This document shows, one piece after another, positions 13,200 through 24,643 of a DNA stretch of 64,000 nucleotides. Both the position numbers and the translations under genes were made by a program. Below the pieces are notes generated by a model. That model saw only the letters and a list, made by a program, of their open reading frames with translations. It was not told the DNA's origin and did no database searches. The stretch comes from Agriotes lineatus (Eukaryota > Arthropoda > Insecta > Coleoptera > Elateridae): assembly GCA_940337035.1 (NCBI GenBank), contig OW679197.1, forward strand, positions 35,345,219 to 35,409,218, in the 5' to 3' direction. Position 1 is the first letter of the stretch. Each line of letters starts with the position of its first letter.

Positions 13200-13560
13200 G
13201 GCCACTAAATAATTAGCATGCAAGGTGTGTCCAGCAAAGTCGCATTGTGTGTTAACAATCGCAGCACTACAGCGGCAAAAAGCCAGTGACTTTTGAAATT
13301 AATTAATTAACCAACCCGAGCATTATTGCAATACATACTTTCTAATTGAGCTGCAAGCTAGTTGCGCTTAAAACTGATAAGTATCGCAGCACAGCAGATC
13401 GTCGTTATAATTAGAAATTCATTAATCAGTTTTACGATTTCAGTTAATACTGGCGCTGAAGGTTACGATTATTAAATTTTAACGTCACATAAAACCGTGC
13501 TTTGGGCTTAATTGGCGCTGATAAAAATCTAGAGCATTTGCAGCTAACCCTAGATTATCC
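13200..13560. promoter_or_regulatory. Homeodomain-site-rich island
   Basis: Non-repetitive block with many TAAT/ATTA cores, including a run of AATTAATTAATTAACC at about 13299-13314, interleaved with less AT-biased words (TTGGCGCTGATAAAAA). This resembles developmental enhancers of insects. Function is inferred from texture only. Confidence 0.3.
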
Positions 13561-16500
13561 AATTCCAAACTTTCTCCCAGTTTTTGGCCTCTGCTACATA
13601 TTTTTTAATTTTTTCACTAACTTGATTTCGTAAACGTCGCCCCCAAAATATTAGTCGATATGTAAGTTAACTATAAAGCAATGACCTGTTGGGAATATAA
13701 TACTAATAAAATAATTGTTTTAGCGCAGCGCAGTTATCAATAATATATGCAGTGCTTAGTTCAAGAAAATAATGGCTAGAGATAAAACTGGCTTAGGTCT
13801 GACAAAAGCGTTCGACTAGTTAACTTAAAAAAAATTGCAATCCATTATTAGAATATTGCTTTTACTTTCAAGCAGAAAATGCCTTTAGGACTATTGACTT
13901 TGTTTCGTTTTCATCCAAGCATTTTCCGTAACTGCTAATTTTCAAGAAAAACTATTGGAACTGAGAAAGTTTTGGGTTATATCACTAAAACTTTACAATG
14001 GGTCGATTCGTGTCACCCTATATATTTCATACTCGGGTATTTAACCCTATCCTGCTAGTAATAAAACTGAACCGTATTCCTCATATGTATCAATTAATTT
14101 AAACGCATTGTCAGCTTCATGAGTGCAAGTGAATGTGTCAAGGCCACTTATCAAAGACGTGTAGTTATAAATAGAATAAAGCCAGCGGGGCGTGAAGGAC
14201 CACGGAAACAGTCGCTCTGGATTAAGGGACCGGAGCGTGCGCTCATTCCCCAAGGGAAGTTGCGCATGTAAATTAAGTGCATAAAAAAAGTAACTGGGTG
14301 AATCTACGTTAACAAGCCACCTACACCTATTGCATCGCAAGCTGAAGTGCAGTTTTCGAGAGCGAACCATCACCTTGAAAGCAACCCTGAGGTGTTCCAG
14401 TCGACACAGCTAGCAGCTGTACCATTGCCTTCAAAGAAGCACAGAGCTCATTATCCGGGCTCATCTGGTAAAAACATTAAAGCCAGGTTAGTTACTATAA
14501 TTAACTACTTCCATTTGTTGTACGAACCAGTGAAATTGAGGATACCGGACTGTTTTCACTATGAATTTGTAATATAGTACAGTTTGATAATGCATTGATG
14601 TAGAAACTCGAGTGCTTCACATTAGTGTACAAAAGGAGTCCAATGCTGCATTTTGAATACAGAAATCGCGGTGAAAACTAAGAATAATCATGTAACAAGG
14701 TGTACAAGTTGCTGTGTTACCATATACATATACAATTTTTGCATTTTCAAAAACTGGACAGCAACGGCAACCAATTAAATTGAATTTTAAACAGCTGTTG
14801 GAACGGGCACACTAATGGCACATATCGACTACGCATTTACTACTTTGGGCTCATCGCTGGTAAAATGATTCATTGGAACAATCAACAAAACACCGCAGGT
14901 CGACTTCGAAAGCTTACTTGCTCCATTAATATAGAATTTACAGCTGCAATATGCTAAATTCTTCTCTAAAATTTATTTATTTTCCATTTCTTCTGAAAAA
15001 CTACACGGTAGTAGCATTTACTTAAAAAAAGAATTATCGAAATTGACCTGGTGCCAAAAAGAAAACACTTCATGTTTTAGATATAGAGATTACTACGTTG
15101 TATAAAGAACCTGAAATTATATTTTGTCATGGAGTTGCAACGTACAATTTTTTTGAAATAGCCACAAACGTTTTGCGCTGGAACCGCTTTGGCTCGTGAT
15201 TATTTTCGGCACAGAAACAGCTAGTATTTTGAATGACAAATAGTGTCTGAAAAATTCAGAGCACTTGTATTATAAATGAAAAAAGTATGGCGCTTAGTCT
15301 ACTCACACAAATTAAAACAATAAATTTACATTTGACAACGCTGTTGGATGATGGGCTATTATTATGTATTATAGACATTATACAATAAATAATAAAATAT
15401 TAGCTATCTGCTTCACCAAACAGTGAATGATAAACCTGATGAAATAAATGACTGAAATTTAGAAGATCCCATAATTTTCAACTGCCCTTGTTGTCATAAG
15501 TCATACTTCTTACAAATATGAAACTCTTATTTTAAACAAAGTTTTAAAAATGTATGCTTTAATGCTGAAAAACCGTATTTTTTACATTTTTGGAACCGAA
15601 GACGGTATGGTCCAACCGCTTGTACTAGAAAATTAATCATCGAATAGAAAAGTAATACTTATTAGAAATTTGCACTCAGAATTAATCAGGTTGCATGGCT
15701 GAATGGCTACCTGGCGCTTTGTTGCCGTTTCTGGGACACCGCCCTGTATATAGTTTTGGTTTCACATTGCCTTCTAGAAATTATTAATGTAATTTTGACA
15801 GGTACGGTATACTCAAGCTATCCTAATGTTATGAGTTTTTTCAAATATTTACTCTAGTATGTATTAAACTAAACTGAGCCTTGCTTGAACTAGCCAACTA
15901 ATAATAGCTAAATAAAGACGTTCCTTTGAAATTAATAAAAAACTTATTAAATAAGCTGTCCTTGAATAACTTAGTTATCGCAATAGTTAATGCACCGACT
16001 AGCTATTAGGTTCGAAAAACTGTCATCCCAGGGTTGGGTCTCTACACAGTTAAAAACTAATTCAGTTGTATGATAACTGCATTTTTATTGGAAATTCTCA
16101 TTCTTAATATTCTTAACCTCAAATAAATGATCACAAAGCGACACAAAAATGTTCGTTCAATTTTTACTTTAATCAAGGTAAACTGTTGATAATTACGTCA
16201 CAGGTAAATAGCAATAAAATAACTGCAATCTCGCAACTAAGCAAATCTGTTTATCGGTAACTAAGGACGCCGCTTCGATCCAACGCTGATTTAATCAATT
16301 TTCTGAAAAGAACGCTACCGCTCCAACTGCTTGCCTTGGCCCCAGATGCTGGAAACTGCTCAGAATGCGTCTTTTTCTTCTTCTCTTTACCGTCGTCTGC
16401 TCGCTGGAACCGCTTCGGTCCAAGATGCAAGTAGCTTCCTCGACTAAGACACTTGGGTGACTTGCCTTGCTGCTTCCTGCATTTGCTTATGCCCCTAATG

Positions 16501-17096
16501 TTACTGCTATTACTCGTACCTCTCAGGGTTTGTTTGCTGGTCCAAATCGTAGCTGCGCTTCGCCAAATCGTTACTGGCTTCTCCAAATCATGACTGTGTG
16601 TCGAAGTCCGCACTTTGCTGCTCCAATGTTGGCTGTTTTACTGTTTACCGGAAACACTCCACACATACACTAATAGCGCACTCCTGTATAACAATAAAAC
16701 GACCAGTTAAAACTCAAAAGCCTTTACTTATACGAAAATTTACATTGTTATAACTAGGAAGCCAGCACACAACAACGTTTTTCTACGACCACCACTAAAA
16801 GTGGTCCTTTTAGCGCTAGCTTTTTTCACTAAAAGTGACGTTTTATAATTTAGCGTGTTTAAAATGAGATCAGCTGTTTACTTTTAGCCCATGTGCTAAA
16901 AGTGAAGTGAGGTTATAAAACTACAATTTCGAACTGGAAGTGAGGTTGTAGAGTTATTCTAGTTACATCTTGCGTTAGAGGTACGCACTTATTGCTTGTT
17001 TAATTTCGGATCAATTGCAAGTGTATACATTTCTAAGACTCCGACAAATTTCTGAATGTGTTTTCAGGTGAACTGTTCCACTTCTTAATCAAATAC
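13561..17096. other. Unassigned, with two GC-richer patches and short hairpins
   Basis: 14040-14480 and 16250-16680 are GC-richer, with short frames on both strands that match nothing known. 15736-15753 carries an ACACCGCCCTGTATATAG transposon-end motif. 16791-16925 contains repeated CACTAAAAGTG palindromes. No gene was recognised. Confidence 0.4.
16791..16925. repeat. Cluster of CACTAAAAGTG hairpins
   Basis: ACCACTAAAAGTGGT (16791-16805) is a perfect palindromic arm pair. CACTAAAAGTG recurs at 16827-16837, and GTGCTAAAAGTGAAGTG occurs near 16893. The short sites TTTTAGCGCTAGC lie between them. The pattern suggests the end of a small foldback element or MITE, but outer boundaries were not found. 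Confidence 0.4.
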
Positions 17097-17108
17097 CTTA
17101 AGGACTAT
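17097..17108 (+). repeat. Left target-site duplication of the Penelope element
   Basis: CTTAAGGACTAT here is repeated exactly at 19048-19059, flanking the Penelope-like insertion. Confidence 0.85.
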
Positions 17109-17194
17109 TTTAAAAATTATAATAGGAGATTAATTAAAGTCAAGTTTTTGTAAAATTTGCATGATTAATATTATACTAAATAAGAATCATTAAG

Positions 17195-17257
17195 TCGTAA
17201 ATAGTTTAATATTTAAAAAACGTTTCGCACAATTAAATTGCCTTCATTAGTTTACGA
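17195..17257 (-). ncRNA. Hammerhead-ribozyme-like motif, left arm, mutated core
   Basis: Inverted copy of the motif in the right arm, read on the minus strand. Outer stem strands TCGTAAA (complement of 17251-17257) and TTTACGA (complement of 17195-17201) still pair. GCGAAAC is intact, but the CUGAUGA core reads CUAAUGA (complement of 17244-17250). The G-to-A change at an otherwise invariant hammerhead core position should abolish cleavage. Orientation is opposite to the coding strand, as expected for an inverted arm. Confidence 0.5.
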
Positions 17258-17383
17258 ATTATAAATGCATTATTGAAGGGATAAATTGAAAAAATTTTAC
17301 AAATCTGAAAAGTTATAGAGAAAAAAAAAAGGTTAGCAAACACGAAAAATGTCCTCAAATATGTGTACTTACGGTTTATTACA

Positions 17384-18462
17384 TTACTGGAGAACAAAGA
17401 TCTAAGATATGTTGATGATACCGTTATGGCATCTGACTCTATTAACAAACAAAATTTCCTTAATCTTTTTAATAACGTACATCCAAGACTTAAATTTACA
17501 ATAGAAAATGAAAATAAAAGTACATCTATACACTTTTTGGATTTAACCTTATACAGACAAGCTAATGAGAATATTTTAACAAATTGGTATCGCAAAAATA
17601 TAAAAACAAACCGCTATTTAAATTTTAATTCAAACACTTCAATTAAATATAAAACAAACGTAATTAACAACTGAATAGACATCAAACTCTCTTCTGTACA
17701 ATTTAATAAACAAAACTTAGAAATAATAACAAATATGCTATGCATAAATGATTATCCTTTAGATTTTATTAAAAAACAAATTAATATGCGTATCAATAAA
17801 ATAAAAACCATTAACAAAATTAATCAACCAATAGAATTACAACCAAATTGTTTCGGCAATGAATTTAACAGTTCCTTTATAACAACACAAGATAAATACA
17901 TTTCAATCCCATACATTCCCAAGCTTGCTGAAAAATCAAAAAGGAGCTTAACAAATACAATTTCAAAATAGCTTATAACAACAACAATACTTTAGGTAAA
18001 ATGTTATTTACAAACCTTAAGAATAAAACACAACTAAACATGCAATCTGAAGTGGTGTATCAGATTGATTGTAGCAATTGTACTTCCACTTATATCGGTC
18101 AAACAAAGCAGCTACTGAAAAACAGATTAACGCAACACAAATACTCTATAAAAGTTAATAGAGCTTCACCCTCTAACCAAAAAACTGCATTAACTGACCA
18201 TGCCAACGAAAACTATAACAATTTTTATTTTAACAAACCAACAATCTTACATAGGGAGAACAATCAAAAAAGAGATTATGCTTGGAAATGATCGAAATAC
18301 AAAAGTCCAACTGCAATTAATTATAGAACTGATATAGACAATTTAAGTTCCATTTATCATAATTTATTCAAACAAAATATCAAAAAATCACATTTCTTAA
18401 ATAACATGTTTCTTTTGCTAAAATCGCCTTTTATAGTTAAAAAAATTTCAAATTTCACTTAG
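17384..18462 (+). pseudogene. Penelope-like RT (C-terminal part) plus GIY-YIG endonuclease
   Basis: Retroelement protein that would copy RNA and nick target DNA. The frame opens inside the left-arm junction. LRYVDDTV (~17402-17425) is RT motif C with the catalytic DD. Then comes HFLDLTLY, the usual thumb-side motif. A TGA stop interrupts at 17672-17674 and the same frame continues to ~17935. There the reading shifts to the frame giving ELNKYNFKIAYNNNNTLGKM, and then the GIY-YIG domain: VVYQIDCSNC, STYIGQTKQLLKNRLTQHK. The CSNC pair is the zinc/CCHH-type N-terminal feature of Penelope endonucleases. A TGA at 18289-18291 and a local frame slip precede a tail (SPTAINYRTDIDNLSSIYHN) ending at 18460-18462. 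The RT palm upstream of YVDD is missing. Dead copy. Confidence 0.9.
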
Positions 18463-18864
18463 TACTACCCTGCTTTAATAGAACGTATGCATTTCCATTT
18501 TTAAGCCTTCTGCGCACTTACTGATAAAATGCAAATATTTTAATGTAACCTTGCATTATTTATCTAACAAACTCAGACAGCTTGCATTTTCCAAACATGA
18601 AAGCTAGTAAAATATTAATTGTGTGTATATTTAACAATTTCTTATATTCAAAATGTAAATTTTCAAGTAACTAATTATTCATATTTCAATAAAAATTAAA
18701 CAAAGTCGTAATGATTAAGATATTTTGTTCTCCAGTAATGTAATAAACCGTAAGTACACATATTTGAGGAAATTTTTCGTGTTCGCTAACCAATTTTTTT
18801 TCTCTATAACTTTTCAGATTTCTAAAAATTTTTCAATTTATCCCTTCAATAATGCATTTATAAT

Positions 18865-18930
18865 TCGTAAACTGATGAAGCCAATTTAATTGTGCGAAAC
18901 GTTTTTTTTTCAATATTAAACTATTTACGA
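18865..18930 (+). ncRNA. Hammerhead-ribozyme-like motif, right arm, intact core
   Basis: Seen in order: TCGTAAA (18865-18871), CTGATGA (18872-18878), a stem II that folds as GCCAAT/ATTGTGC with one bulged T (18880-18895), then GAAA (18896-18899). The first strand pairs over 7 bp with TTTACGA (18924-18930), giving stem I. Stem III is ambiguous. It could be a short GTTT/AAAC helix ending at a CTA cleavage triplet (18921-18923), or a minimal ACGU stem with a GTT triplet at 18901-18903, of the kind thought to act as dimers. Minimal hammerheads are known in Penelope-like pseudo-LTRs, where they may process transcripts. Activity here is untested, and the extra A after CTGATGA is atypical. Confidence 0.6.
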
Positions 18931-19047
18931 CTTAATGATTTTTATTTAGTATAATATCAATCATGCAAATTTTACAAAAACTTGACTTTAATTAATCTCC
19001 TATTATAATTTTTTAAATTTAATTAAAAAGTCAAATTTAACATATTA

Positions 19048-19059
19048 CTTAAGGACTAT
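19048..19059 (+). repeat. Right target-site duplication of the Penelope element
   Basis: CTTAAGGACTAT, identical to 17097-17108. Confidence 0.85.
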
Positions 19060-20679
19060 GGTAGAAGTTTGTTTGTGTGTAATAGTAATTTACATTACAA
19101 GACCGTTACTGGGAGCTTTACGGACGATCACGGTAGTTAACGAGCGAGTGAAGCGAGCATGTTATCTATGCGAGTCAGTTAAGTTCTAGTATCGACCGAG
19201 TATTGTACAATGTTTTATTGTATTTCGAATGGTAAACACCTTTTTTACAAAACATTATTTCCATAGATAAAACATCTCTTTACGTGCAAGATCTGTAAAA
19301 ATCTACCCGTAGAAACAGTGCTGAGTAAACGGACGTTTACAATTCAGAATACCGTAAAAATATTAATAAATGCGATGTGACTCGAATCTAGGCATATTTA
19401 CATTATAATAGCTAATGGGATATTCTGAAGAAAAGTTGTAGGTACATTGTGTTTCCATACAATCCTCTGTAGTTTTTCATGAAACAAGGTCTACTATGAT
19501 GATTTTTTGCATAAATTTTTAGTTGTAGTAAGTATGCCTATAACTACAAAATTACAAGAATATGCAGAAGTGAAATGAATCACTATTTATTGGCACTTAT
19601 TGGTGACAAGATAAGGGCTTTGGAGCATACCCTATTCTATGGGTTTCAATGAACTGCAAAAGTTTAACAGTTTCATATACACAGTGTGTGCATTACATTT
19701 TCTACTGGTGACTGATTTTAAATAGTAATTAATTGTTGTAGCGAATCACAAAAATAGCCTGAGTCCATATAAAAAACACTTTTTTAATTCTCTGAATTTA
19801 GTTTACATTCTTAGATACCCGTTTGTGTGAAACAATGCAACTACATATCCTCTACATCTAGTTTATCAATGAAGACTGTCACTTGAGTGTGTAAGTAGCG
19901 CTTACATGCTTAACAACGATTATACGCTTAGTACTTACCTGCATCTGTGTATCGCTAAGGTAATAATTATTTGTTAGGTAATAGAAAAAATAATAAACCT
20001 TACCCATATACGTTATTTTTGAAACCCCCTTCTCAAGTGTATCTTTGACAACTACGGGTAATAATTCTCACGTATTCTTATATAAATGTATATTCCCGCT
20101 GGTAAATTTTTTTTTTAAGTTGTAGTTCTCACAATTATTTTACATTATATGAACTATAATACTGTAGTACCCACATACATTACTTGCGTAAGGCTATTAG
20201 GAGGTATTGCAATAATTAAAATAATAAGTTCCAACTTGTTTTGATTCGCAAAATGCAGGATTCCGACGACAAAAGATAACAGTATGGGAATAACTTTTCA
20301 AGCCTAGGCCAGAAAACATTTTGTCCTATGGTTGTTGACATTTGATTTTTATCAAAGATTAATAATGTAATTATGTTTCGAATTTAAGCCAATTGGAGAA
20401 AACACAATATTCCAGTTCACTACAATTTAACTAGGTATTATCAAAATTTTAAATCTGTTTGATACACCATTTACACCTTGTTCAATAATTATAATACTAC
20501 ATTCAACAAATGTAGTAAATATAACATGTATCTAATATATCGTTACAAATCTTTTATGGTTTGTTCAGGCACAGTTGTTACCTAAAGTTCCGTATTCATA
20601 AACTTTCGTTAATTCGCTATCGGGAGCAACGTGTAAGACGTGCTTATCGAATTAACATATAGAGTGGAAGTGGGTCTTT
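19060..20679. other. Unassigned AT-rich DNA
   Basis: No gene recognised. 19130-19200 contains GAGCGAGTGAAGCGAGC, an imperfect inverted word often seen near transposon ends, but no element could be delimited. Confidence 0.45.
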
Positions 20680-21545
20680 TTGGAAAATATGGCACATTTC
20701 CACCACAAATCGCCGAAGCGGGCAAAACGACATCTCGTTTTCCGCGACTGTCGGATATTTTCAGGCAAAGTTAACATCGATTGATCCCGCACGTACGGGT
20801 AATCCGCAAGGCGCAGTCATTGTCAAATGCAGCTGTTTGCAAATACGTGCCGTCGAGACAAAGGTGCATCACCCCATTTTTCCGAGTGCATAGAACTTCC
20901 AAGAGCACTTGCGGGTCGTACGCGGCCCTAATTTGCGAAGCCCTCACGGCCCTTCGACAGCACTTCGCGGAATTGCGGCGCGGCTCCACCCATAGCTCGA
21001 AGACTATAATGAAGCGCGTATGTGTAATGCATGGCTAGGTGGATCCGCCCTGCCACTTCCGGTTAATTACCCAGAAACAAAGAAAAAACAATGGGCGACT
21101 TCCTAGCACGTGGTTGGCTGCCTCCGTACAAGATGCGGATCCCGGCCAATCGAGCTTTTTTCGAGTCGAGAGCTCGTGCGTTGGGATCAAGTGCCCATAC
21201 GTGGGGGGCCCCATGGCCCTTATCTGGGCCCATGCCCCTTTATTGTGTGTCGCTATGCAGATGCGATTGGCCATGTCGCGAACATGGTCGCTCCGAGGGG
21301 TCTTCGCGTATTGTCAGCTCGCGTTACCCCTTCGAGAAACCGCACGCTTTGTGCAACGGCCATGTTCGTCTTCGATTTCGCCGCGAAACCCCGCAGTTCA
21401 GCTGTTTGCTTTGCATCGGGGCGAAGTCTCGCAACCCTGGCCGTGGGCTTCCTAATGCTGTCTGTGGAATTAATTACCCGACGTTGAACCCTGCGGAGAC
21501 TTCGATGCTCCTCGTGATGGGGACTTTCGCATCGTTATGAACTTG
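20680..21545. promoter_or_regulatory. Strongest GC-rich island of the window
   Basis: About 860 bases of roughly even base composition in an AT-rich setting, with CpG-containing words and short palindromes (for example CCATGTCGCGAACATGG at ~21272-21288). Open frames of 125-149 codons exist in all three plus frames over 21039-21540, plus others on the minus strand. This is what GC-rich, stop-poor DNA gives by chance. None shows a recognisable domain, signal peptide or clear exon boundaries. I read it as a candidate CpG-type regulatory island or conserved non-coding element. An unrecognised exon remains possible. Confidence 0.35.
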
Positions 21546-22072
21546 TAACGTTTCGTTCCATATTTCATTTACTTACTAATTCATAGCTAGAATTATTTAT
21601 ACAGAGTGAGGAACACGACACCACACTTATTTTGCTAAACATTGAGTTTGATTTTAATTTAAGAATGGTAACAAAAGGTGTTTAGGATTGAGTATAATAG
21701 TTTTAAATATGTCAAATACAATGTTACTAGAGTGTTAAAATTATTCCTTGACCTCCAGTTGAGAATGTACTCAAACAATCCAATAGACTATGTATTTATT
21801 TCACATTCGCAAATATTGATTACCTACATTTTTTTTAATTAATAGTCGTTACTTAGGTAGTTTAGAATATAGATTTCGACTATTTTTCAAAATTTGAGGC
21901 ACTTTTTATAAATAATTGTTTTAGATAAAACTAGATCTACTGCGATTTACCAATTTTGAGCATATTTTGTATCGTAGTTCACTAGTGACTTGCAGTAAAG
22001 TTATTCACCAACATTTGAAATGGATCAGAAAGTATTAAAGAAGCTGCAAGGGTGTGAATGTGAGAAGTGAAA
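21546..22072. other. Unassigned AT-rich DNA
   Basis: Nothing recognised. Confidence 0.5.
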
Positions 22073-22255
22073 CACACTATATACAATTTTCGATGAAAAT
22101 GTACGTTTTATTGAACAACATACTTTAAGGCTGCATACAACATATTTTGCATGTACACAAAATAACACAAAACGACAAACTTAATTTTATATGTGCATAA
22201 GTTCAAATGACATATTTCATATGAAGCTTGAAGCAACCTCGGGTTCCGTACTATC
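22073..22255 (+). repeat. Repeat family X, copy 1 (uninterrupted)
   Basis: This ~180-bp segment aligns with the DNA on both sides of the first hAT element (26616-26698 and 30372-30480). It shares CACACT-TATATA-ATTTTC at the left, ATTTTGCATG in the middle and GAAGCAACCTC at the right, so it represents the uninterrupted form of the family. Within it, GACATATTTCATATG (22209-22223) pairs with CATATGAAATATGTC (22282-22296, just past its right end). Confidence 0.65.
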
Positions 22256-23269
22256 ATAAACTATTTGGAAAATTTAAAAAACATATGAAATATGTCTAAT
22301 AGACCCTTAATTTTTTTAAATCATAAACAAATACAGCGAAATGAGCATTACATGGTTGCAACAATTTTAAATAGGGGCGAATTTTGAAGCTAGTAAAACC
22401 GTGAAAAAGATCTAGAAAATAGACAGGAATAACTTTAAATATATACCAAAAGACTTAAAATGAGCAGTAAAATATTCGAATAAACAATGTAGGCACTCTT
22501 TCTGTCATTTTTTCTGAAAATAAAAATAGAATTTAATTCATCTACTAAGATTTACAACCAGTCCTTGTATTTCTCCACAAATTCTCTATACTTTATATAA
22601 ATATAAATCCTATAAATAAGAGTAAAACATTTCATAATTCACAATAATAATCATTATTACTAATAAAATAAGCTATTTACTACAGAACATGCTGTAGGGG
22701 AAACGACGGCGTTTTTCTGTTGAAAACAATTGTTAACTGTAATCCCTCATTTAACTTTAACGAGAAAGATGTTTTTGATTTGTACATCTTCGATTAAACG
22801 TTTTCACAGAACGATCACAGTGAAAATCTTGAAACTACGGTAGAAAAAAGTATATCACTGTTGCACCGATCAGTGAGGTTATATTAGCCTACCATGGCAT
22901 GCATGTTTAATTCTGTCATATATTTTGGCACTGTAGAGTAACTGCAGAGTGCTGATTCGCTGAAAGACGTCAGGTTGCTACAACTATATACAACGTAATT
23001 TAAAAAAAAGTTAAATACAGTGAGCCATGACGAAAAGTAAATCGTCTGCAGACAGCTGCAGGTAGGTGCTGGCATTTGAAATTTGAAGGTTTTGTCAAAA
23101 CTTGAGCAATGAGCATGGCAGCTGTGATTCTTTTCAGATTTAAATAATACGATTATAAATGGTATTTTAGAAGTATTTTATTAACATAATATTGGCATTT
23201 ATTCATTACACTTTTCAGTTATTCTAATTGCAAGCTCACGCAAGTCCTGTATTTTAGATTTTAAATGGA
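22256..23269. other. Unassigned AT-rich DNA
   Basis: No gene recognised. A 63-codon minus-strand frame at 22884-23075 has no known features. Confidence 0.5.
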
Positions 23270-24106
23270 ATTTTTTAGCCAGACCAAATGCAAAAGTCCC
23301 ATGGCGTCAAATCGCAGGATCGAAGTGGAAAAGGGGTCGACGTATTCCTGCTTATTAATCTGTCTCCAAAGAATTCTTGGATGAAACCTAAATTTTCTCT
23401 AGTGCAATGCGCGGTGAACCATCTTGCTGAAAATAGCCCTCCTGTAGTTCCTGATCGTCCAATTGATTAATAAACTGTAATTCAGTAATAGTTCCTTGGA
23501 AAACTATCGATACCACAATTCGTCTTCGACCAATGCCAATCCAGACTCCAAGTTTCTGTGGATGAAGTGCTGTCCCTCTAAAGGCATGTGAGTTTTACGC
23601 AGCCCAAATTCTCATACTTTGGGAATTCACGTATCGTCATAAGTGATACCATGCCTCATCCGAAAAAAAACATTGTTCAAAGCATCGTCATCAGGAAAGC
23701 TATTAAGAAACCATCTACAGTATTGTTCTCGACGGGGCATATCTGCAGGTAATATTTGATGTAAGAAGTACACGATAAGGGAAAATATTCAAATTCGGTT
23801 TCAGAAGCTTTCTGGTTGTTGAATATGGCAAATCAACTCGTTACGAAAGACGTCGAATTGAAGTCGAAGGTTCTTCGCCCATAATTTGCCTAGCATTTTC
23901 TACAACTGCAGTACGTACCGTTGGTCTACTGGTACCTTTCTTCCTGGTAACAGAGCCTGTCTCATCAAATAATTCTACAATACGCTGTAATGCATGATAG
24001 AAACGAGTATAGGCGACATCCCCAAATTCAACCCTAAATTGGTCAAAACAATCTTTAGGCTATCCAGGGCTGCTGCAATTCAGTTTTTCAAAAATCACTC
24101 TGTATA
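23270..24106 (-). pseudogene. Tc1/mariner-type transposase relic
   Basis: DDE transposase remnant read on the minus strand in several frames. N-terminal helix-turn-helix side, 23860-24040: LDETGSVTRKKGTSRPTVRTA, then ENARQIMGEEPSTSIRRLS. Middle: SDEAWYHL (~23650), the first-aspartate region of the catalytic core, with VNSQSMRIWAA after it. Then LGVWIGIGRR and GTITELQFINQL. The second-aspartate motif is YFQQDGSP (~23435), followed by IQEFFGDRLISRN and LRSCDLTPWDFCIW (~23300), the conserved DLTP-DFfLWG tail. Multiple stops and at least three frameshifts. The start lies next to CACTCTGTATA (24096-24106), which fits the terminal repeat type seen elsewhere here. Confidence 0.85.
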
Positions 24107-24643
24107 TTTGATCGATTTTTTTTCGGTTTCGTGACAGGAATATATACAATCTGCATACAAAATATCGTCTTCCTTCAACAATTAGTCTTTAAGTTATACC
24201 GGCAACAGACAGCCGGAATTTAAAAAATCTGTTTTTGGTCTTCTACGGACCCTTAGACACTATGATCTGAAGACATTTCGGAAGGTAACTTTTTCTCGAT
24301 TACAATACTTACTTCGCATTTTAGACGTAAGTAGTAAGTAAAAACGTTATTCTTTTTTAAACAAATTGTGGTCACAGTCTAGGCAAGCGGCCTACAAAGT
24401 TGTCAAAAAGGCATTCTGCCTTGAATCCGCCCCTAGTTATAAAATAATGTAATTATCATACAACTATTAGAGAATATCAAGAAATTAATAAAATTGTTAA
24501 AGACGCGGTGACATCATACTACCTACGAAATTAAAATGTTAATATCATTTTAAAATTCTATAAATTGTTGCAATATGGAATACTATAAAATAATCAGACT
24601 ATTATGAACTTCTATAAAGCATTATAACATGTTACGGAATTAT
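24107..24643. other. Unassigned AT-rich DNA
   Basis: Flank of the mariner relic. No gene recognised. Confidence 0.5.

Larger units (their letters stand above)
17109..19047 (+). mobile_element. Penelope-like retroelement with inverted terminal arms
   Basis: A 1,939-bp insertion bounded by a perfect 12-bp duplication. A left arm (17109 to ~17404) and a right arm (~18717 to ~19020) are inverted copies of one ~300-bp terminal repeat. The core encodes, on the plus strand, the end of a Penelope RT (RYVDDT) and a GIY-YIG endonuclease. The left arm joins the coding region just before the RYVDD motif, so the whole RT N-terminus is absent. Pseudo-LTRs in inverted orientation, variable target duplications and 5' truncation are known traits of Penelope-like elements. 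A hammerhead-like motif lies in each arm. The right arm is followed by a ~30-base AT-rich tail before the duplication. Confidence 0.9.

Noticed and set aside
14047..14373. 108-codon minus-strand frame
   Set aside because: No recognisable motif, and overlaps a plus-strand frame in a GC-richer patch.
21039..21540. Overlapping 125-149-codon open frames in three plus frames
   Set aside because: All three frames are open at once in GC-rich DNA, none has a recognisable domain, and composition explains the lack of stops.
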